From Acidimicrobiales bacterium (GTDB lineage Bacteria; Actinomycetota; Acidimicrobiia; Acidimicrobiales; Poriferisodalaceae): DNA of 31,008 nt. Below are positions 15,910-24,400 of the stretch, in pieces. Made by a program: the position numbers and the translations under genes. The stretch covers positions 6,353-37,360 of the forward strand of contig JAGQSP010000269.1 of NCBI GenBank assembly GCA_020439485.1, in the 5' to 3' direction. Positions within the stretch are counted from its first letter, which is position 1, and the number at the start of each line of letters is the position of its first letter. The notes below the pieces were generated by a model that did not search any database, was not told the DNA's origin, and saw only the letters and a list, made by a program, of their open reading frames with translations.

Positions 15910-16847
15910 ACAGCGAGGCCGACGTATCCGGGGCACCGCTGATCGCGGTCGCCACCTGCACCTTCAGAAGACCTGAAGGGCTGAGGCGCCTGTACGAGGG
16001 TCTCGCCGCCATGGACCTACCCAGCGACGTGTCGCTCGCACTGATCACCATCGACAATGCCGGAGACGTCGAGTTGCCGAGCTTCGAAGGTGACTGGCCA
16101 TCGGTGATCGAGGTCGAGCACGAGCGGGGCATTCCCTTTGCCCGCAATCGAGCCGTATCGGTGGCGGCCAGGCTCGGAGCCGACGCACTCGTGTTCTTCG
16201 ACGACGACGAGGTACCCAGACCGGACTGCTTGGTGCGCCTTGTCGAGACCTGGCGCACGACCGGCGCTTCGGTGGTGCAGGGGTCCTCGGTGCCGCGCTT
16301 CGATGTGGCGCCACCCGCTTGGGTCGAGGCAGGGGCCTTCTTCGAGAGAAACCTCCCGACGGATGGCCAGGCGATCCAGGCATTCCACGCCCGAACCAGC
16401 AATGTCTTGATCGACATGAATGTGTTCTCGGTGGCAGATCCTCCGTTCGACACTCGTCTTCGTCTCACCGGAGGCTCCGACTCGTATCTCTTTCGCGTCG
16501 CAGCCGAGGCCGGCTGCCGGTTTGTGGCCGCGGGCTCGGCGCTGGTCGATGAGACAGTCCCCGCCAGCCGGGTCAGCGCTCGATGGCTTGTGAAGCGCCA
16601 CTACCGGGTTGGCTGGGGTCGCAGCTACTACCTGCGTTCGAGGTCGCGAGACCCGCTCAAGTTCATGAAGCGACTTGCGGCCGGTTTGCTGGGGGTTGCG
16701 GTGGCGCCCAAGAGGGCTTGGCAGAGTCGCCAAGACCCCAGACTCGCTGCCGTCCAAGCCGCGCGCCAGGCCGCCTATAGCGTTGGGCTGATCGTCGGGA
16801 TGCTCGGCCGCAAACCAGCCGAATACAAAGATCTGCACGGGGCATGA
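15906..16847 (+). CDS. Glycosyltransferase family 2 protein, TTG start
   Basis: This 313-residue enzyme begins at TTG 15906, overlapping the flippase stop as TTGA, with a strong AAGGAGG (15892-15898) seven bases upstream. The frame is open upstream, but that part is a shadow of the flippase gene. The GT-A fold is shown by IAVATCTFRRPEGLRRLYEGL at the start, ERGIPFARNRAVSVAARLGADALVFFDDDEVPRPD with the acidic metal site at Asp99-Asp101, and GGSDSYLFRVAAEAGCRF further on. The C-terminal 60 residues are basic and may lie on the membrane. It is translationally coupled to the flippase and is likely a repeat-unit glycosyltransferase; donor unknown. Confidence 0.88.
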   Translation: MNSEADVSGAPLIAVATCTFRRPEGLRRLYEGLAAMDLPSDVSLALITIDNAGDVELPSFEGDWPSVIEVEHERGIPFARNRAVSVAARLGADALVFFDDDEVPRPDCLVRLVETWRTTGASVVQGSSVPRFDVAPPAWVEAGAFFERNLPTDGQAIQAFHARTSNVLIDMNVFSVADPPFDTRLRLTGGSDSYLFRVAAEAGCRFVAAGSALVDETVPASRVSARWLVKRHYRVGWGRSYYLRSRSRDPLKFMKRLAAGLLGVAVAPKRAWQSRQDPRLAAVQAARQAAYSVGLIVGMLGRKPAEYKDLHGA

Positions 16848-16895
16848 CAAGCGATGTAGCCGTTGGCTCGCAGAAGTCTGACGGCGGGTCCTGCA

Positions 16896-16910
16896 CTGAA
16901 GTGACTTCAG
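16896..16910. repeat. Small inverted repeat upstream of rfbF
   Basis: CTGAAG-TGA-CTTCAG lies in the 148-base gap between the GT2 gene and rfbF. It might be an operator or a weak terminator; it is too short to be sure. The rest of the gap shows only the AAGGCAAG-type ribosome-binding site for rfbF. Confidence 0.3.
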
Positions 16911-16995
16911 GCCGACAGGTAACGGGTCGAGTTGTTCGAGGTTGTTGTTCCCGATCGTCCGACAAGCTCGGGCTCAAAACACGAAGGCAAGAAAA

Positions 16996-17769
16996 ATGAG
17001 AGTTGGAATACTCGCAGGTGGGCTGGGCACGCGGTTGTCCGAAGAGACCGAACTCAAGCCAAAGCCAATGGTCGAGATCGGCGGACGTCCGATCCTGTGG
17101 CACATCATGCGGTACTACGCCCACTACGGCTTCAAGGAGTTCGCTGTCGCCTGTGGATACAAGGCCGACTACATCAAGCGCTGGTTCTCCGACGCGGTTT
17201 CGACCACAGGCAACCTCACCGTCGATTTTGCCAAGGGCGAGGTGCAGCCTCATGGTGATCACCCGTCGGGGCTCGACTGGAAGGTCGATCTCATCGACAC
17301 GGGTCTGCCGACTGCCACCGGTGGCCGGATCAAGCGCCTTCAGCCATACCTGGGCGAGGGCACGTGCATGGTCACCTGGGGTGATGGCGTGTCCAACGTC
17401 GACCTCCACAAGTTGCTCGAATTCCATCGAGCCCACGGCAAGCTCGCAACGCTCACGGCCGTGCGCCCGCCGGCGCGGTTCGGTCACATGGAGATGAACG
17501 GCGACCAGATCCTCGAGTTCAACGAGAAGCCCCAGACGGGCGAGGGCTGGATCAACGGTGCGTTCTTCGTGTTCGAACCGGGGGTGTTCGACTACATCGA
17601 GGGCGACGACATCATGTTCGAGCGCGAGCCCCTCGAAGGGCTCGCCGCCGACGGTCAGCTGATGGCCTACAAACACCACGACTTCTGGCAGTGCATGGAC
17701 ACGGTGCGCGACAAGAAGCGGCTCGAAGACCTGTGGGCCACCGAAGCCCCATGGAAGGTCTGGGCCTGA
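16996..17769 (+). CDS. rfbF: Glucose-1-phosphate cytidylyltransferase
   Basis: This 257-residue protein equals the length of Salmonella RfbF and makes CDP-glucose from CTP and glucose-1-phosphate. It starts MRVGILAGGLGTRLSEET, with the nucleotidyltransferase loop at residues 6-18 and KPKPMVEIGGRPILWHIM after it. WGDGVSNVD (about 132-140), GWINGAFFVFEPG and FWQCMDT near the C-terminus are also typical. ATG 16996 is preceded by AAGGCAAGAAAA; the frame extends further upstream without homology. It is the entry enzyme to CDP-sugar pathways. No CDP-glucose 4,6-dehydratase is encoded in the window. Confidence 0.93.
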   Translation: MRVGILAGGLGTRLSEETELKPKPMVEIGGRPILWHIMRYYAHYGFKEFAVACGYKADYIKRWFSDAVSTTGNLTVDFAKGEVQPHGDHPSGLDWKVDLIDTGLPTATGGRIKRLQPYLGEGTCMVTWGDGVSNVDLHKLLEFHRAHGKLATLTAVRPPARFGHMEMNGDQILEFNEKPQTGEGWINGAFFVFEPGVFDYIEGDDIMFEREPLEGLAADGQLMAYKHHDFWQCMDTVRDKKRLEDLWATEAPWKVWA

Positions 17770-17858
17770 TCCGAGCTGGGCGCTCAATCGAAGCTGTCAG
17801 CGGCCGACGAGACCAGCGTTCACGCATGTTTGAACACGCTTAGTTGAAGAGGAATCAG

Positions 17859-18890
17859 ATGAAGGTTCTTGTAACCGGACACGACGGATACATCGGGCAG
17901 GTACTCGTTCCGATGTTTCAGGCTGCGGGCCACGATGTGGTGGGCGTCGACAGCTTCTTGTTCGAGGAGTGCAAGTTCGGTGAGGACGCTTCGGAGGCTC
18001 CGGCCTTTCGGGTCGACGTTCGTGACATCGAGCCCGAGATGCTGAAGGGCGTCGACGCTGTGGTTCACCTGGCCGCCATCAGCAACGATCCGCTCGGCGA
18101 CCTGAACCCCGACATCACCTACGACATCAACTACCGGGCCACCGTGCGCCTGGCCGAGATGGCAAAGGAAGCCGGCGTCCAGCGCTTCCTCTATTCGTCG
18201 TCGTGCTCGCTCTACGGCGCATCCTCGGACGCACCGCTCACCGAGGACAGCGAGTTCAATCCGGTGACGCCCTACGGCGAGTCGAAGGTCATGAGCGAGG
18301 ATGCACTCCGTGAGATGGCCGACGACGGGTTCAGCCCGACCTACCTGAGAAACGCAACCGCCTACGGCTCGTCGAGCCGCCTGCGCGGTGACCTGGTGGT
18401 CAACAACCTGACCGGGTTCGCCTACACGACCGGCAAGGTCTTCTTGAAGAGCGATGGCACTTCATGGCGTCCGCTGGTGCACATCGAGGACATCTCGCGG
18501 GCATTCCTCGCCCTCTCGGAGGCGCCGCGCGACGTGGTGCACAACGAGCCTTTCAACGTAGGCATGACAACCGAGAACTACCAGATCCGCGACGTGGCGC
18601 TGATGGTCGAGGAGATCGTGCCCAACAGCGTCGTGACGCTGTCGGACGAGGCCTTCAACGACATCCGTAACTATCGCGTCAGCTGCGACAAGCTGGCTCG
18701 CGAGGTGCCTGGGTTCAAGCCCCAGTGGACCGTGCGCCGCGGCATCGAGCAGTTGTTGGCCGACTATCAGAGGATCGGGCTGACACTCGAACAGCTCGAG
18801 GGCAATCGCTTCATGCGCGTCAAGACCATCTCGCGAAAGCTCGACGAAAACCTTCTCGAGTCCGACCTGCGCTGGGCAGCCCAGGGCTGA
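17859..18890 (+). CDS. NAD-dependent sugar epimerase/dehydratase (SDR family)
   Basis: This 343-residue extended SDR has the NAD loop TGHDGYIG at residues 6-13, a VHLAAISNDP segment, SSSCSLYG and the catalytic Tyr139 and Lys143 in YGESK. PLVHIEDISRAFL and the segment FNVGMTTENYQIRDVA also match sugar-nucleotide SDRs. Its loop differs from the TGHTGFKG of CDP-glucose 4,6-dehydratases, so it is more likely an epimerase or reductase-like enzyme acting with RfbF and the methyltransferase that follows, but the substrate cannot be read. ATG 17859 has GAAGAGG ending five bases upstream; the in-frame TTG 17844 is less likely. It sits 26 bases before the methyltransferase gene. Confidence 0.85.
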   Translation: MKVLVTGHDGYIGQVLVPMFQAAGHDVVGVDSFLFEECKFGEDASEAPAFRVDVRDIEPEMLKGVDAVVHLAAISNDPLGDLNPDITYDINYRATVRLAEMAKEAGVQRFLYSSSCSLYGASSDAPLTEDSEFNPVTPYGESKVMSEDALREMADDGFSPTYLRNATAYGSSSRLRGDLVVNNLTGFAYTTGKVFLKSDGTSWRPLVHIEDISRAFLALSEAPRDVVHNEPFNVGMTTENYQIRDVALMVEEIVPNSVVTLSDEAFNDIRNYRVSCDKLAREVPGFKPQWTVRRGIEQLLADYQRIGLTLEQLEGNRFMRVKTISRKLDENLLESDLRWAAQG

Positions 18891-18916
18891 GTCTCGATCA
18901 CCGGAGAACAACTCAA

Positions 18917-20146
18917 ATGCGAATCACCAAGTGTCGTGCATCGGGCAGCTCTGATCTGCGCCCCTTCCTCGATCTGGGCGTCACGCCGCTGGCCGACGCG
19001 CTGGTCAAGCCCCAGGATGTGGACGGCCCCGAAGCAAAGTTCCCATTGGAGCTGGCTTTTTGTCCAGAGTCTGCTCTGGTGCAGATAACCGAGGATGTAC
19101 CCGAGGACGTCCTGTTCGTCGAGAACTACCTCTACTTCTCGTCGTTCAGCGACCACTTGCTGCGGCACTCGCGTGAGCATGCCCTGGCCGTCATCGAGGA
19201 GCGCGAACTGGGCCCCGACAATCTCGTCGTCGAGCTTGCCTCCAACGATGGCTACCTACTGAAGAACTTCGTCGAGAAGGGCATACCGGTGCTGGGCATC
19301 GACCCGGCCCCAGATCAGGCCAAGGCGGCCAACGAGATCGGCGTGCCGACGCTGGCCGAGTTCTTCGGAGAGGATCTGGCTCAGCGCCTGGTCGCGGAGG
19401 GCAAGCAGGCCGACGTGATCATCGCGAACAATGTGTTCGCCCATATCCCCGACATCAACGACTTCACGGCCGGCATGCGCACGCTGCTGAAGGACGACGG
19501 TGTGATTCACATCGAGAACCCCTACGTGCGCGATCTCATCGAGCACTGCGAGTTCGACACCATCTATCACGAGCACTTCTACTACCACTCGTGCACGTCG
19601 ATAGACCGCCAGATGCGTCGCCACGGCATGTACCTGAATCATGTCGAGTACTTCCCCGACCTGCACGGCGGCACGCTGCGGTGGCACTGCGGCAAGCACG
19701 AGAACCCCAGCGACACTGTCAAGGAGTACCTCGCCGCCGAGAAGGCCGCCGGGATGGACACCTTCGAGTACTACGCGGCCTTCGCCGACCGGGTCGCCGG
19801 GGTCAAGCGAGACCTGCTTGCTCTGTTGTCCGACCTCAAGTCACAGGGCAAGAAGATCGCTGCCTACGGTGCGGCGGCCAAGGGCGCGACGCTGGTCAAC
19901 TATGTCGGCATCACCACCGACCTGGTCGACTTCGTGGTCGACCGCAACGTCCACAAGCAGGGCCTGCACATGCCCGGTACCCACCAGCCGATCAAGGACG
20001 TCTCGGCGCTTCTCGACGAGATGCCCGACTACGTGCTGCTGCTTGCCTGGAACTTCAAGAACGAGATCATGGCCCAGCAGGCCGAGTACATAGAACGGGG
20101 CGGCAAGTTCATCGTCCCCGTCCCGACCCCCAAGATCGTGGACTGA
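18917..20146 (+). CDS. Sugar C-methyltransferase family protein (TylCIII/TcaB9-like), altered zinc site
   Basis: This 409-residue protein has the three-part build of nucleotide-sugar C-methyltransferases: an N-terminal metal-binding domain, a SAM domain and a C-terminal Rossmann-like domain. The SAM motif is VELASNDGYLL (105-115). The active-site motif YHEHFYYHS has Tyr217, Glu219 and His220, matching Tyr222, Glu224 and His225 of TcaB9 (C-3'-methyltransferase). The C-terminal part has KKIAAYGAAAKG. The zinc ligands are altered: the two CxxC pairs usual in the family are C6-R-A-S9 and C49-P-E-S52, so two of four cysteines are serine. It would methylate a carbon of a keto-sugar nucleotide, probably the CDP-sugar started by RfbF. 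It is followed two bases later by a related gene. Confidence 0.88.
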   Translation: MRITKCRASGSSDLRPFLDLGVTPLADALVKPQDVDGPEAKFPLELAFCPESALVQITEDVPEDVLFVENYLYFSSFSDHLLRHSREHALAVIEERELGPDNLVVELASNDGYLLKNFVEKGIPVLGIDPAPDQAKAANEIGVPTLAEFFGEDLAQRLVAEGKQADVIIANNVFAHIPDINDFTAGMRTLLKDDGVIHIENPYVRDLIEHCEFDTIYHEHFYYHSCTSIDRQMRRHGMYLNHVEYFPDLHGGTLRWHCGKHENPSDTVKEYLAAEKAAGMDTFEYYAAFADRVAGVKRDLLALLSDLKSQGKKIAAYGAAAKGATLVNYVGITTDLVDFVVDRNVHKQGLHMPGTHQPIKDVSALLDEMPDYVLLLAWNFKNEIMAQQAEYIERGGKFIVPVPTPKIVD

Positions 20147-20148
20147 AC

Positions 20149-21339
20149 ATGACAGATCGCCGAATCACCTCCTGCCCTGCATGCGAGTCGACCAGCCTCG
20201 AGCTGGTGGCGACCGAAGACCAGATCCCCACGAACAGCTGCCTGCTGCTCGAATCGCGCGATGAAGCCGAGCGCTATCCGCGCGGCGACATGGCGCTGAC
20301 GTTCTGCCAGTCGTGTGGCTTCTTGTTCAACGCCGACTTCGACCCGCAGCTGTCTGAGTATTCGGCGCGCTACGAGGAAACCCAGGGCTACTCGGCCAAG
20401 TTCGTCGAGTTCGCCAAGGACCTCGCCCAGCGCTGGGTCGACAAGTACGACCTGGCAGGCAAGAACGTCCTCGAGATCGGCTGTGGCTCGATGGGTGAGT
20501 TTCTCCAGTTCATGGTCGACGCGGGAGCGGGCAAGGGAATCGGAATAGACCCAGCCCTCAACGTCGAGCGCATCGAGCACCAGTTTCCCGAGAAGTTCGA
20601 GTGGATCGCCGACTTCTACAGCGAGAGCTATACGCACATTCAGGCCGACGCCGTGGTGTGCCGTCATACCCTCGAGCACATCTCGCCGGTGAAGCAGTTC
20701 ATGGAGATGGTTCGTCGGTCCATCGGCGATCGCCCCGACACCATCGTGTTGTTCGAGCTTCCCGATGTGAAGCGCGTACTGGACGAGGTCGCCTTCTGGG
20801 ACGTCTACTACGAGCACTGCTCGTATTTTTCTCTTGGGTCGTTGGCGCGGCTGTTCCGACGCACCGGGTTCGAGGTGCTGCACCTCGAGCTTGACTACGA
20901 TGATCAGTACCTGCTGATCGAGGCGCGGCCCTCTTCGGTGCCCGCTGCGGGTGAACCCCTCGACCTCGAAGACGACATGGACGCCCTGCGATCTGGTGTG
21001 GTGACCTACCGCGACGGCTATGCCAAGACGCTCGATCGATGGGGCACCGAGTTCGCTCGGCTGGCGGCCGAGGGTGGTCGGCCGGTCATCTGGGGCGCGG
21101 GCTCAAAGGGCGTGTCGTTCCTGACCAATCTGGGAACCGACGCAATCGAGTATGCGGTCGACATCAACCCGACCAAGCACGGATTCTTCATGGCCGGGAC
21201 CGGTCAGGAGATCGTCGGGCCCGACTTCCTTGCCGCGTATCAGCCTCAGCTGGTCGTGGCGATGAACCCCATCTATATGCGCGAGATCCAGGCCGATCTC
21301 GATCGCCTGGGGGTCGACGCGCGGCTGACAGCCGTCTGA
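20149..21339 (+). CDS. SAM-dependent methyltransferase, C-methyltransferase family (paralogue 2)
   Basis: This 396-residue protein has an intact four-cysteine site (C9-P-A-C12 and C53-Q-S-C56), SAM motif VLEIGCGSMGEF (about 107-118), the HTLEHI post-motif and YYEHCSYFS (Tyr221, Glu222, His223) in place of the YHEHFYYHS of its upstream neighbour. The C-terminal domain has VIWGAGSKGVSFLTN and VAMNPIYMREI. It is clearly closer to the protein at 24876-26024 than to the one at 18917-20146. The ATG lies two bases after the preceding stop. It is probably a sugar-nucleotide or glycan methyltransferase; whether C- or O-directed cannot be told. The frame is open upstream only as a shadow. Confidence 0.85.
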   Translation: MTDRRITSCPACESTSLELVATEDQIPTNSCLLLESRDEAERYPRGDMALTFCQSCGFLFNADFDPQLSEYSARYEETQGYSAKFVEFAKDLAQRWVDKYDLAGKNVLEIGCGSMGEFLQFMVDAGAGKGIGIDPALNVERIEHQFPEKFEWIADFYSESYTHIQADAVVCRHTLEHISPVKQFMEMVRRSIGDRPDTIVLFELPDVKRVLDEVAFWDVYYEHCSYFSLGSLARLFRRTGFEVLHLELDYDDQYLLIEARPSSVPAAGEPLDLEDDMDALRSGVVTYRDGYAKTLDRWGTEFARLAAEGGRPVIWGAGSKGVSFLTNLGTDAIEYAVDINPTKHGFFMAGTGQEIVGPDFLAAYQPQLVVAMNPIYMREIQADLDRLGVDARLTAV

Positions 21340-21411
21340 TCGGTTGGCGAAACTGTAAGGGTTCGGCCGGCGCGGCGTTTGTCTCTTCGCATCAGCGACC
21401 TCGATTGTGCC

Positions 21412-21431
21412 GGACAGGATTTGCCCTGTCC
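21412..21431. terminator. Inverted repeat between methyltransferase 2 and the large secreted protein
   Basis: GGACAGG-atttgc-CCTGTCC is a perfect 7-base stem with a 6-base loop in the 156-base gap. No T-run follows, so it may be a terminator helped by Rho or an operator of the next gene. The rest of the gap shows no clear promoter. Confidence 0.35.
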
Positions 21432-21495
21432 CGACCATCTCGAGTCCTGATAGAAAACGGGTCTTGCCCGCATCGAGGGCACGCCGTCGAAGAAA

Positions 21496-24400
21496 TTGGA
21501 ACCCGACTTGAGAACCCCCAAGCGTATCCTCGCCCGCCTGCTCACGGTAGTGGTGCTGGCCACCAGCCTGGTAGTGATACCAGCCACCCAGGCCAGCGCG
21601 GCGCCCGTGTCGGCCGACGACTTCAACGGGTCGTCGATCAACACCAGCCTCTGGAAGAACTCGGTGGCCTCAGGGGCCTCCGTTTCCCATACGGGCGCCC
21701 AGGCTGCGCTGCTGGTTCCGGCCGGCTTCACGCCCTACAGCCCGTGGGTTTCGGGTAATCGCACGGCGACGATCTACCAGGAGATCACCGACGACGATCT
21801 CGACGTGGTAGCCGCGTTCGCAACCGTTCCGAACGAGGCCTATCAGATCCAGGGCATCCTGGTTTCTGACGCCGCGAACAGCACGTTCATTCGATTCGAC
21901 GTGTACTTCGACGGTACCGCCGTGCACGCGTTCGCCGCAGAGCCTTCGGTGTCGACGACTCCACTCATCGACACCGTTGTCCCGAACGCGAACCACGCCA
22001 AGTTCGTTCGGGTGGCGTATGACAACACCTCGGGTAACTGGACCCTGTTCACCTCAGACGTCGCCAATCCGGGCGCCTGGGCCGACCACGGAACCTTCAA
22101 CCGTCCGATGGACCTCGGGCGTGCCGCCGTGTTCTCGGGTAGCTCCTACACCTCTGCGGGCCAGCCCGTTCCGGGTCACGTCGCGTTCGTCGATTACTTC
22201 GGCCCCTTGCCGATTCCTGGTGCCGCACTGGGGTCTGGCGCCGATTCCCAGAACCCCGTCAACTCGACGCCCACGATCGAAGCGACCTCGTCTTCGATGA
22301 AGGTCACCTGGACCACCAACGAGCCAACGATCTCGAAGCTGCGGGTCAACGGCGGCACGGCTGTGACCGCCGAAACCGACACCGGCACCTACGGCCTCAA
22401 TCACGAGGTCATGCTCACCGGCCTCGCCCCGGCGACCACCTACAACCTCACGATCACCTCGACCGACTTCAACGGCCGCACTGACTCCGACGGCAGCCAG
22501 GCATCTACCCAAAGCGACGACGGCAGCCCCAGCATCGAGTTCTTCTACGGCGACGAACAAACCGTCGGAGCTCGAGGTGACGCACAACGCTGGTTCAACC
22601 TGATCGGAAACGTCGCCGACGCCAACCAGATAACCAGCATCACCTACAAATTGAACGGCGGAGCGAGCACCGCCGTGAACATCGGTCCTTCTCCTTCCGG
22701 CGCACCCCGCCGACTCGATGCCGTCGGCGATTTCAACGTCGACGTTCTGTTGTCGAGCCTCACGCTCGGAGAGAACACGATCGAGGTGACCGCACGCGAC
22801 GAGTTCGGTAACGAAACGTCGAGGACCGCGACCGTCATCAAGGTCGACGGCGAGGTCGTTCCGGCGGTCGGTATCGATTGGTCCAAGGTGGACGATCTTG
22901 GCTCTTCGGTTTCGCCGGTCGATGGAGATTGGGAGATCCAGGGTTCGGGTCTGCGGTCGGTGGCGCCCGGCTACGACCGCATCATCGCCATCGGGGACAC
23001 CTCGTGGACCAGCTACGAAGTGTCGACGACCTTCACGGTCAACTCCGTCACGGCCGACCGCGATGATCAGCCATCGAACGGCGCTGGGGTAGGGGTGTTC
23101 GTGCGCTGGAACGGACACAACGACTCGCTGTTGAGCGGCAGCCGTCCCGCGGTCGGCTTCTATCCTGACGCCAGCGCCGACCCGACGCCCTTCGGCGCCC
23201 TCATGTGGCTCGCCGACCCTGATGCACCCGATCCCGATGAGATCCAGATCCTCGAGGCCGACACCGGTCAAGCCATCGCCCAGCCCGCCGGATCTGCGCT
23301 CGACTTCGCCCCAGGATCGACGTACAACCTGCGGGCCAAGGTCGAGGGCAACACATACAGCCTCAAGATCTGGACCAGTGGCACCAGCGAGCCTGGCTCT
23401 TGGTTGACCTACACCGCCGACGGCGACGATCCCAACAGTGGTTCTCTGGCGTTGGTTGCACACGAGACCGATGCGACGTTCGGTCCGGTTGTGATCACCC
23501 CGCGCGACCCATCGGGCAGCAGCCGTGCGGCCACCCCCAGTGTGTCGCCGTCTGGTGGGGTGGTCGGCCAGAGCACCACTGTCGCTGTCGACCTTCCTGC
23601 GGGAGTGGTGGTTCACTACACCACCGACGGATCGACTCCCACACCGCTGTCGCCGGTTTACACCTCTTCGGTCCCTGTTGCCTCGACGATGAAGTTCATC
23701 GCCTACCAGGCCGACAAGGATCCCAGCAACGTGCTCACGGCAAACTTCACTGTCAATGCGGCACCCACCGTCTCTGCCGGTGCAGACGCGTCGATCGATC
23801 CGGGGGCGACCGCCACGCTTGGCGGCTCGGTCACCGATGATGGTGCAACTGGCAGCCTCGACATCGCCTGGAGCAAGGCCTCTGGCCCAGGCACCGTGAA
23901 CTTCGCCAACGCCGGCGCAGCCTCGACCACCGCCACCTTCTCGGTTCCCGGCACCTATGTCCTCGTCCTCACGGCCGACGATGGCCAAGAGGTACGGTTC
24001 GACCAGGTCACCGTGCAGGTCGGGGGCGACGGATACTGGCTGGCCAATGGGCAGGGTCGGGTGGTCGCTTTCGGCGACCTCGAGAATCTCGGCGATCTGT
24101 CCGGCGTCCAGCTGGGTTCACCCGTGTCGGCAATTGCCGCCAACCGCACCCGAACCGGCTACTGGCTCGCCCAGCAAAACGGTGCCATCACCGAGTTCGG
24201 GTCGTCGCCTGATGTGGGCGGACTCGACGTGCTGAACATCACCCCCGCGTTTCCCATCGTCGACATGGCTGCCACATCGACAGGTCAGGGCGTTTACCTG
24301 CTCGGTGAAGATGGCGGCGTATTCGCCTTCGGCGACGCGGAGTTCTACGGCAGTACGGGCAATATCGCCCTCGACCAGCCGATCGTCAGCATGGCCAACC

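Noticed and set aside
20149..21339. Possible fusion or frameshift because the frame is open far upstream (from 19591)
   Set aside because: The upstream part overlaps the preceding methyltransferase in another frame and is Arg/Gly/Pro-rich shadow. The CPAC motif and family homology begin at ATG 20149.
22054..23988. A 644-residue open frame on the minus strand
   Set aside because: It lies fully antisense to the large secreted protein, whose signal peptide and domains are clear. The antisense product is Arg/Gly/Val-rich with no recognisable domain; long shadow frames are usual in high-GC DNA.
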